A DNA stretch of 64,000 bases. It comes from Bolinopsis microptera. Its lineage: Eukaryota > Ctenophora > Tentaculata > Lobata > Bolinopsidae. The number at the start of each line of letters is the position of its first letter. The stretch's first letter is position 1. A program made the position numbers and the translations under genes. The stretch is from contig NC_087081.1 in the NCBI RefSeq assembly GCF_026151205.1, positions 13,868,340 through 13,932,339 of the forward strand, in the 5' to 3' direction. Shown here in pieces: positions 55,027 through 64,000 of the stretch. The notes below the pieces were generated by a model. The model did not search any database and was not told where the DNA came from. It saw only the letters and a list, made by a program, of their open reading frames with translations.

Positions 55027-57304
55027 GAAGGTCATACATAAGTATATAAAGCTCCATTCCTAACCGTTTCTTGTCAAACCCACGATCAAAATAAAAAAAC
55101 ACTACTAATAAAAATGAAATTCAAGCTCAACTCATGTCAGAGGGATTTCAGGTACAACAGACGCTATTCTAAGCAGTTTTCAACATTTGGAAGCGTAGCA
55201 TCTAAGTTACAGAAACTTTATCATTTCAATGAACAGGGGACAGTCTATGGTGGTGGAAACATGTGGTTTGCACAAAGGTTGTGCAAAATTCGGAGATATA
55301 TCTCAATTTAAAGACAATAAGATGTCTTTGCTGCTAACGAAGGACGTTGTTTTTAAAATGAGAACAATGCTCCGATATCGTCTTCATGATCGGTTTAAAC
55401 TTAAATGACCACCAAACCCTAAAACACACTGCCACATGAAGAAAATTAAACTAATTAAATTCCTTTATATATGATTATTATTTTATAACGGTATCTAAGC
55501 ACACCATAAACATCAAACCTTATTAGACACGGAAATTATAGAATTGTGTAAGCACAAAAGGCTGATATAATTCTTTTACAGTTTAACAATAGCATCCATT
55601 AAGAGATTAAGCAATAAGAAGGTTACTCGATTTTGTACGGTGTGAAAGAAGACACTATTTGAACAGCGACTATATTATGTGGTAGAAATACACCAAGTTT
55701 TAAGCCCCCGATTTCCACAAGGTCTAGATACTTTCAAATTCTAGGCTACACGATAAAGAGGAAATGTAAATGCTTTTTCGGTCAAGGAATTCAAATTAAA
55801 AATGCTGACTCAGTTTTTATAACCAAAAATCTACCATTCAGTAAAATTTTTTTATAGCTAGATGCAATGGGTCAAGACTGATTATCGGTCAGCTACTTGA
55901 AGTTTTTAACATTGTAACAAATGATAACTCAGCTCATATTTTTAGGTTTCGCATAAAAATTCCCCGCAGTGCTTCTTCGGAACCAGAGCTAATGGAGTTT
56001 TAAAGAGACATTCAAATCATAATACGGATATGACGAAGATTAGCGTTTGGCGTTGCACCACAACGCACAAGGCAATCCAAATTCTAGAGAAGAGAGTTGG
56101 CTATGCGGTGAAACCCACCCCGAATTAATAGAGATTTATATCCTATATCATGTCCCTCCTAACACTTATCGTAATGCAAAATAACTTTTGATTTCAGTAG
56201 AGACGTGTCTTACTCAACTTTTGACCGTTAAAACTCCATGAAGAGAAGAAACTGCCAAGAATGGAGGGAACTGTAAACAAACTAGATTCTAGATGGTCCC
56301 TGCCACCTGATAACCCCTCTCGACGTGCAAGTAGGCGGGGTATGCTATTTATTGTATTTGTGTACTTAGTTTTGTCTTCCTTTTGTCAGTTGAACACTGA
56401 ATCATACTATAACTCACTGAAGGAACGGGCCGATGGGAATATTAGAAAGAAACTTCCGCAACATTATTGTATCTTTTTATCCAGCAGCGACACAGAGAAT
56501 ATTTCAGACCTGAACGGGAGGGAAGTTTGGAGACAATGAAGAAGGAGAAAGTAAGAGAAGAGAAAGTGTGGAACTTTATTCTCCTATTATAGTTTATATG
56601 TTTATATGGCCGATTCCACTAAATGTTAATTACACTTTTTACAACGTTTTGGATTCAATAACCTGTCCTATTTTGCCTAATCATTGTAGAGTATTCATAT
56701 TGCATGAAATGAATTTTAGAACCATTGTGCCGATATTACCAAGGTATTAAAAGGGGCTACATAGTGAACTTTTAAAGAGCGTGTTGAGGTTGCATGGGAG
56801 GATTACGTGAGACATGTTTAGTCCACTAAAAGAATAATGAACGAAAGTTCAAGAAGACTTGTCCAAAGGAAAAATGTACTCATATTACAAGTGACATTGC
56901 AATGGATTAACAACACTCACACAATTGCAAGAGAGGTCCAATCTGCTATTTTATGGAGACAGAATGTTGTTAATTTCACTCTGCTATCAGGCACCAGGTG
57001 TTGGAAGTCGTACAGTGTTATCACGGACTGTGATAAAACTACACGAACACAGTAAGAGTGTGCCTATTTAAGATAACGGAACACTTTTTAGCAACAGCAA
57101 CATCATACCGTAGATAAATTTATCATAACGTACCATTAGAAAGTGGTGCCACATAAAGTCCGGAATGGGGGATGGGGAAAAGAGCTGTAGAAAACGAGTC
57201 CGAAACAGGCTAAGTAAAGTTTTTTTTTTTATCTTCCGGCTAACCAGACAAACTTAGTTAATTCAATGTAATCGGTGTATAAACAGTTTTCAAACTATGA
57301 GAAG
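55027..57304. other. right-arm sequence between tandem units and LINE
   Basis: Mirror of 47,503-49,865. No gene recognised. Confidence 0.5.
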
Positions 57305-60300
57305 AATTTTTTTATTTTTTTTTTATAAAGAAGGCTGGGCCTGGTTGGCCACGAGAGGATAGCATATGAATGCTTTGCCTACCTCTGTGTTGGCAGTCCT
57401 GTGAGGAGATGCAGTGGAATCTAGATGTGTTAAATCAAGGATGATGGTAAGTGTTGGGGGTGTGTCATAGATTAACGCTAAGTGGTGGTTGATTGTGGAG
57501 AGAGAGGCGAAATAAGACGCGTAAATAGTCGCTATTTACACCTGTCCGGGGTCAAATCCTCTGGCACACTACAGCGTTTAGTGTGGTTGTAAAGTTTGAC
57601 AATGGTGGAGATGTGTTGGTGTCGAATATGTCTCACCATGACAGAGAGGTAGTAGTCCGGAAATATTGACCTCTTATTGCGGCAATAGCCGGGCACTGTC
57701 CCGAGAAAGTGTGAACAGTCCCCTCTTCGTCGCCGCATTAGGACAAGCACTTGTGTCTGATGTGCAAATGGTGGTTTAGGTGTGTGTTGAGCTATCAATG
57801 TCCCGTGATGAGTCTACTGCTTTCTATAATTTTGTCTGTTGTTACTGATGTAGTGTTGAGATTTTTGATGATGTTATGTTTTTATGTCCAAGTGTCAGTT
57901 TAGTGTTCCTGGGACCATCAGTAATCCATGATTCTGATTAAGTTTTGTGACCTTGTCGTTGATCATGGCGTTTGATGTAAGAAGTGGAATTGGGCAATTC
58001 AAGTGATTCACTGGTTGTACATTTTTGGCCATCTCGTCCTGCTTGTTCATTACCCCACAATCCAAATGTGTGCAGCTATCCAGCCTGATCTCTAAGGTGT
58101 GAGTGGATCCGCGTGTATTGAGGGTTGCGTATCAGTCCCTCTAGTATCCTACTCCTCGTTGAGGTGAGGATATGGCTGAATAGAGGAGAGACTGCTGACC
58201 ATATGATGATGTGTGTGTTTGTATAAGTGATAGATTTTACAAGCTTCGATGATGGCAGTGATTCTGTTTGATAAACGTGCAATAACAAGAGCATGAATGA
58301 TCTTTCATCTATTGTATGTTGTTTGTTGTCTGTGGTGATAGAATATAACCAGCCCCGCTACTGATTCCTGTCGGACCGTCTGTGTAGCATGATGTTCACT
58401 GGGGATGTTGCGATGTTTTTGGAGTGAGCTATATCCAATGTTGTCAGCTCCAGGAGTGGTGACCGGTGAGCGTCGTTCAAGCATCATGTTGGTATAGATA
58501 GGTTCCTCTCTCTGCTTTGGGTGGTATGTTGAGATCTACCATGAATTGTTTGTTTTGATAGTGGTGTATTGTGATGGATACCTTTTCTGGGGCGATAGTT
58601 TCCGAGGGTTAGGCTCCATAAGCTTGAAGCCTGGCTGTGCCCTTTGGCTTGCTTCACCTCTCAGAAAAGTATGATCTCTGGAGTGTTTAGTGAGGTGGTT
58701 CAGTGCGATGAAGGGAGTACAAGGCATGGCACAGACATCATTCTCAATGCCAATGCCTGAAACTCGTTTGAACTTCCTCGGCGTTGGTGTCTGTTTTGGG
58801 TTGCTCTAATCCATAAGTCCTACAGCATATATAGAATCGGTCAGATGACAGCGGTGGTACATCCATTTTGCCATGTTTTTAGGGCTCAACCCCAAGTGGG
58901 CCCGACAGCTCTTTCTACATTGCATAAGGGATTCCGTAGCTTTTTTGGTGGTATTGGTGATATGTTCATTGTAATTGAGCTTGCTTCGAAGTCACCTCCT
59001 AGGAATTTGGCAGATATGGATAGACCTATAAGTGGTTTTTACCCACCACCACAGGTCTTAGTGTCCATTTCTTATCCAGTAAACATGTCTATTTGTGTTT
59101 TGAGTGCGCTATGGATAGATCTTTGTTTGGCCACCATTTTTCTATGTGGTTGATGGTTTTTGCGTGTTCTGTTCCAGATGATGTCTAAATCATTCCCCTC
59201 CGCTAGAGAGAGCAGATCGTACCCACCCCTGCAAAAGCTTGCAGAAAACCTGGTAGTCACTGCGAGGTTAGGTTAGGGATGATGTCGTAGATATAAAAGG
59301 AGGAGATATAGAGTAAGTAAAAATAATATAAGGCCCCCCAGAGATCAACGACTACCCCGTTCCTGAGGAAAGGGGAAAGGATGCCGCATGAGGGCACCCA
59401 CCCTCCGGATCCGAACCTTGGTCGACTATCCTTATGATTTAATGTGATGATCTGTTAGTTACCATGTTGAATAATCCATTGTGCTGTGGCCAGATTCCAC
59501 TTTCGTGTCTTGATAGCGTCAGAAATAGCCCTTGAAAGAGACATTAATCAAAGCTCCCTCAATCTAGAAAGACGCCTAGACATATCCTTTCGTTAGCTAT
59601 CCTGCGCTCGATGGTGTGAGTATCTATATGAAGGGCTGCTTCGGTTGAACATCTTTTCTTTTAAAGCCAAATTGTCGTTTGTTGATGACATTAGCGATAT
59701 TAAGGTCGTGTTGCATATGCCACATATCACCTTCCTCCTGTAGTTTTAACATCCTGGAGAGAAGGGTGATAAGTGCGAGAATGACATGGTTGGTTGTATC
59801 AGTTTTTTCCATGCTTTGGGAGAAAGATTCCAAGGGATTCTTTTCCACAAAGTTGGAATGTGTTGTTTCATGATTTTTTGTCATAGGTTCTGGTGATGTC
59901 TTTGATGTGTGTCCAATCTTTCTGTATGATTGATAGGTTTGAGGGTGTCGGTCCAGCAGCTTTCAACGGATCGAAGGATTTTAAGAGCCTCCTCGTCCTG
60001 TCTGGCTGTAGATGGATTGAGGAAGGTGGTGGTGATGGTAAGGACCAGTGGAGGCACTGCTGATCAGTGACACTACCTTGAAGTGGGTTGCGTGTCATGA
60101 CCACCAATGTCTCCTCGGCATTTTTGTGATGTCTCCGTTTGTTGTAACGGCTTCTAGTGTATGTTTTTTGTTGTCGTTACTAGGATTTCAGAAGCTTATT
60201 CAACCTTCCGATTCCATAGCAGACTCTGTTTCCTGACAAAAAGTTCTCCAGGCATTACGCCTGGGAGTTGGTTATAAGTCTGTTGTATTGTTTGTTGCTC

Positions 60301-61200
60301 TCTCTAAGATCGAGCCACAGGCACAGTCTCTTTTTGCGGGCAGTAATCAAGTTTTTGTCTATTCCCTCTGTGCTTCCCTACTTCTGAGTTAGCCAGGGGG
60401 GGTGCGGACGACTTGAGATGTAAGTTATGGCAACTCCTCGAAGGCTCCTTTAGTGCAGTATTGATTATGTCTAATTTGAGATCAATTTCAGTCGTAGTGT
60501 TGATTTGGTGTTGTTAAGGTGGGTTTATTCGATAGGATCTCATCAAAGCTGTCCCAGTCAGTGTTTTTTGACTAGTCGGATCTGTTGTTGGGTTTCCCTA
60601 TCTTTGGCCCTGTAGTATTTAAACGAACATAATATAGCGATGGTCAGAGTTGGAGTAAAGCCACTAACATGCCAGTTACTAATGAGATCTCCTCCCAACT
60701 GGTTTTGTTATTGTTAATCGATAATTGAGTTGTGGCTCGAGAGTTGAGGAAGGTTGGGGATATCCTTTGTTGGCACATTAACAGCCCTAGGGAGGAGAGA
60801 AAGTCAAGAAGCGCCTCTCCCCTTTTTATTTGCATGCCTTGTTCCCCCAAAGGGGTGTGGTGGAAATGTGTCCGAACCCTATAAGAGCGGGATGTTTTGT
60901 TATCAAATGCGTATTTGCCCTAGAGGTATGTTTCTTGTGGCGTACCGCCCATTTATATCCATGTACTAAGCTGCCAGAAATGAGTTTCTGTCCGAGCTGA
61001 GTTGGATTTATAAAGGCCACTTGAATCGGGTGTTGTGAATTGTGTAAGTTCCAACATTTTACTGGTCAGGTTTTGTGCAGTACAATAGCGCACGGGGTCT
61101 TTTATCCCCGACCTTGGCAGTAATATTGGGTGAGATCCCTTTTGGATGGGTGGATTAGTTTTTGAAATTAGAGTACGGTTCTGTTGCCAGAATGATTGGC
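57305..61200 (-). pseudogene. RNase H-bearing LINE, longer copy, right arm and beyond
   Basis: Minus-strand partner of the left-arm LINE, with its A-tail as a T run at 57,307-57,325. It extends further 5' (60,040 to about 61,200), where pieces look like the endonuclease and the start of the reverse transcriptase (e.g. DLRESNKQYNRLI near 60,290). Heavily frameshifted. The 5' limit is approximate. Confidence 0.68.
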
Positions 61201-61764
61201 ATTTCTCCTATGAGAAGAGATGTCGTTTTTAATATTTATTATCACAGAACTCAATAAAGGTCGCAAACTCCTAGGCAACAAACGCTTGGCATCGGTAAGT
61301 TTACTCTGAACCCTAGGGACCAAGAGAAATTTACGTTGTTTACAAGAGACGGGCTTCATGCTTGCAATGCAATACAAGGGATTATTAATTGTTATAATTT
61401 TTAAACGCCAGCAAACGGCGCAAAGCTAAGAAATACCCATTCTTTAATTAAATTATTCTTTAATGCAACCCTGTTCTTAAGCTAAAACATGTGTTTGAAA
61501 AAATAACCCAAAGGAGAAAACGAAGAAAAACGGAGAAATACCTAAAGAATTGAAGCGACAACTCAAGACTATTGTAAGGCGCTGGTAGCAAAATCTACTT
61601 TATATCATTAATTAAAATTTTTAGATGTTTTGTATATTCTCAGCGAATAATAGCGAATTTTAACTAAGTTTATTTTGTTGTACTGTTGTCACTAATAATC
61701 AATATTTACCTTTCAACTAAATAATAAATATAACCTTGTAATATCATAACCCTTAATTTTCCAG
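61201..61764. other. spacer before the plus-strand exons
   Basis: AT-rich. The first ~170 bp may still be LINE 5' sequence. The rest (61,390-61,764) looks like intron leading to the acceptor at 61,763-61,764. Confidence 0.45.
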
Positions 61765-61938
61765 ATTTATTCTTCAATCAAGAAGCGTGAACAACTTGAG
61801 TTTAGTGCGTTCATCTCTTCGAAGATATAGAGAATATCAGAAACGAGGTCCCGAAAACGAACAGGAATTAGGTAATTACGATACGTCTGTCTGGAATGCT
61901 ATAGCGCTCATCCAGAGAGCGAGATCTCACACTGATAA
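61765..61938 (+). CDS. internal exon of an unrecognised gene
   Basis: Acceptor AATTTTCCAG, donor GTATGT, phase 2 at both ends. Encodes FILQSRSVNNLSLVRSSLRR, then YREYQKRGPENEQELGNYDT and SVWNAIALIQRARSHTD. Basic and alpha-helical looking; no domain recognised. Joins the next exon in frame. Upstream exons are not found; they may lie beyond the palindrome. Confidence 0.5.
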
Positions 61939-62193
61939 GTATGTTTTAAGTGTTTACTCACATCTAACTTGATATTTCTAACAGGTGGCATTATATACGA
62001 TAAACCACTCCCTTAAGTGCGATTCCCGCACTAATATCACAGAGGGTGATATTAGTGTAGATAACGGGTCCACGAGCTTGCCGAGTGCCCTTAAATGCAC
62101 ATATTATTAGATTTATGTTTTGATTTTTTGTATTTCCGTTTACCTTTTTCACCTCCCTTTAGCGTTCGTCTAACCTTCCTATCCCTCCTTTAG

Positions 62194-62311
62194 TTACTCT
62201 TGTCGTGTCCTCATCACGCGACCTACTGACGGCGTTTGCATCCTGTCCAGTGCATATACGGACGATCTGCGCGAGCTGGACCGACTCAAGAAGAGATTGA
62301 GGCTAGCATAG
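62194..62311 (+). CDS. terminal exon of the same unrecognised gene
   Basis: Acceptor CCCTCCTTTAG, then in the phase set by the previous exon YSCRVLITRPTDGVCILSSA followed by YTDDLRELDRLKKRLRLA and a TAG (62,309-62,311). The short amphipathic basic C-terminus looks real. An AATAAA lies at 62,674, a fitting polyadenylation signal. Confidence 0.5.
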
Positions 62312-62940
62312 ATGACTAAACGGTATCTCGTGTGGAGAAAGAAGTATATGGCCGACGGCCGAAAGCTAATGCGAGGTGAGAATAGACACTCAGCCCCCTC
62401 CGAATTACAACACCCCTAACTTACTAAGCCGAACTCGTCACCGACCTCATCAGAGGGCGTGCAGCCTGCCCAGTCTCAAGATGTTGCATTCATGTCTTTA
62501 TGTATTTCATTTCTTATTTTTTATTTGGGTTTTTACACATTTTATTACATTTAAGTGTTTTACATGTACTCATACGTGTGAAGTGGAAATGAGGATTCTA
62601 AAAGGAATAAAACTCAAAAAGGAAAGGGAGAAAGAACGGGGAGAAAGGACCTGCAACTTGTATCGTACTCGGTAAATAAAATTGGGTGGTATCAAAGAGA
62701 AAAAACTGTAAAATTAACAAAATGCTGCGATACCAGGGTATAAACTATATGACCTTCTTAAAATCTGGACTTGGAACGGTTTAGGCAAATAACGACGATA
62801 TGACTACCAGCATGTGTTGTTCAAGAAAACATCAATTTTCAAATAGTTTGCACAATATCCTAGAACGAATATCTCCAGCCCGAATTTAGTTACGAACGGG
62901 ATACAAGGCTGTATGAATATACAGTGTGAAAATGTGGTAA
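62312..62940. other. probable 3' UTR and spacer
   Basis: Follows the terminal exon. Contains AATAAA at 62,674. No further gene recognised. Confidence 0.45.
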
Positions 62941-63128
62941 GACAGTTACAGCTGGGATTCAGTGTATTTTAGAATGTTAAAAAAGTTAAAGTGTAAGTTT
63001 TGGGGATTAGATTTAGTATGTAAATAAGCCAGTCGACTAAGGTTTTATAACGGTAGTTTTGCGGAGTAAAGTACCCACTGCTAGACTGGTGGCCATGGTA
63101 GTCGACTAGAGTGCTGTGTCTGTGGCAT
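62941..63128 (+). repeat. ~190-bp direct repeat, copy 1
   Basis: Begins GACAGTTACAGCTGGGATTC and includes CAGTCGACTA, GGTAGTTT-GCGGAGTAAAGTA and a GTGGC end. Second copy at 63,738-63,943 with many small differences. Confidence 0.82.
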
Positions 63129-63737
63129 ATATTTTGTTACCTATTTGTACTGAATACTGTGTTTTATAAGTTTGTGTGTCATATCATATTACATTTAATA
63201 TTTATATGTATTTCATATATCAGAGTCCATTTCCTAGAAAAGTTTCATATATCAGAGCTCCATTTCTAAGAACGATTCATTGCCAAACTGCTCATTTGCA
63301 AAATTTTTGCATTACTGGAAGTTGAATGCTTTCACAGCTCATGAAACTTATGTACCGTCAGAAAGTCAACCAGGATGTCGAGCTTCCCCAGATTTCTATG
63401 GAGCTATGGTTACCGCGGGGTTTTTTTTCCTAGTGTTGTGTAATTTTAGGTTTTTTATTTATTTTTCCGATTGCGGGCCTACCTCAGTCCCATATCTTTA
63501 GTTTTTGGTGAAGACTTTTTGGGGCAAATCATTAAGATAACCTACTACTGTACTTGTTCATACAATTTGGTGTGAACGTATGTGAAGCGTACATTTTTCT
63601 AATTAAATTTGTTACCTATAATTAATTAAATTTGTTACCTATCAATAAAATAGTTTTTCGCTATGCGCCATATTTACGCGTAGTTACCGTCAGCCATATC
63701 TCTCCGATCTCTGTAATGTGTAGGTAGATTTGGTAAT
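63129..63737. other. spacer between direct repeats, with small tandem duplications
   Basis: Contains TTTCATATATCAGAG...CCATTTC twice in tandem (63,211-63,242 and 63,243-63,274) and TTAAATTTGTTACCTAT twice (63,602-63,643). A 74-codon open frame (63,280-63,501) has no recognised features. Confidence 0.6.
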
Positions 63738-63943
63738 GACAGTTACAGCTGGGATTCAGTGTAGTTTAGAATGTTAATAAATCTATCGTGTAAGTTTGGG
63801 ATTAAATTTAGTACTTAGTATTGTAAATTAGCAGTCGACTAGGTTTTTTATATATCGGTAGTTTAGCGGAGTAAAGTAACACGAGCTAGTCGGTGGCAGT
63901 GGTTAAGAGTGTAGACTAGATGTGCTTTGTCCGCGGCACGTGG
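63738..63943 (+). repeat. ~190-bp direct repeat, copy 2
   Basis: Second copy of the 62,941 repeat. It ends at a GGCACGTGG site; another CACGTG lies at about 63,974. Spacing between copies is about 797 bp. Confidence 0.82.
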
Positions 63944-64000
63944 TTACCACGGTGCTGTTGAACGTGTGGTACCACGTGCTTGAGCTGTATTATTTTTTTC

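Larger units (their letters stand above)
52481..60040 (-). repeat. right arm of the giant palindrome
   Basis: Reverse-complement partner of 44,812-52,456, separated from it by a 24-nt loop (52,457-52,480). The innermost part is built of AGCCGGCTATA-type units that are themselves near-palindromic. The LINE in this arm continues past the arm end to about 61,200. Confidence 0.88.

Noticed and set aside
58845..59153. 102-codon plus-strand frame in the right arm
   Set aside because: It is antisense to the LINE reverse-transcriptase region.
62376..62675. 99-codon plus-strand frame with a hydrophobic stretch
   Set aside because: It lies in the probable 3' UTR after a spliced terminal exon and has low-complexity ends.

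Overview
This is a window of an AT-rich, intron-bearing invertebrate animal genome, crowded with transposable elements. The evidence is GT-AG introns between protein modules, extracellular animal domains (SRCR, thrombospondin type 1, LDL-receptor class A), a rhodopsin-like 7TM receptor, a ZMYND12-like zinc-finger exon and many non-LTR retrotransposons. I cannot name the phylum; an aquatic invertebrate (tunicate, cnidarian, mollusc or similar) would fit.

Layout. 1-17.4 kb is nested non-LTR retrotransposons: a broken LINE with its 3' tail repeated at 7.0 kb, two copies of one CR1-like family on the minus strand (2.5-6.5 kb nearly intact, 13.2-17.4 kb broken), and a second CR1-like element on the plus strand (7.5-11.9 kb). 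The ORF1 of that second element joins an AlkB-type dioxygenase domain to an SGNH esterase domain. The 13.2 kb copy is split by a TA-flanked transposon carrying a decayed HIRAN domain.

18.75-41.69 kb (minus strand) is the main host gene. I assembled twelve coding segments: signal peptide, two single-exon SRCR domains, TSP1, a split SRCR, a module of unknown family, another split SRCR, then a large exon with cysteine-rich/LDLa repeats and a class A 7TM domain. Every junction keeps the reading frame and every module boundary is a phase 1 intron, so this reads as one mosaic cell-surface receptor. A 773-bp insertion interrupts the LDLa exon; removing it with one copy of its 6-bp target duplication restores the frame. 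Introns hold MITE-like elements, an RTE retrotransposon with a long intact ORF (36.3-39.3 kb), and a 5-kb element with G/C-tract ends, 8-bp target duplications and huge TCC arrays.

44.8-60.0 kb is a very large palindrome with arms of about 7.6 kb around a 24-nt loop near 52,468. It contains inverted, heavily damaged copies of an RNase H-bearing LINE. Its small-indel differences suggest either an old foldback duplication or a hairpin-read assembly artefact. The left arm joins a ZMYND12-like first exon (44,716). Two spliced 3' exons of an unrecognised plus-strand gene lie at 61.77-62.31 kb, and a duplicated AT-rich repeat ends the window.
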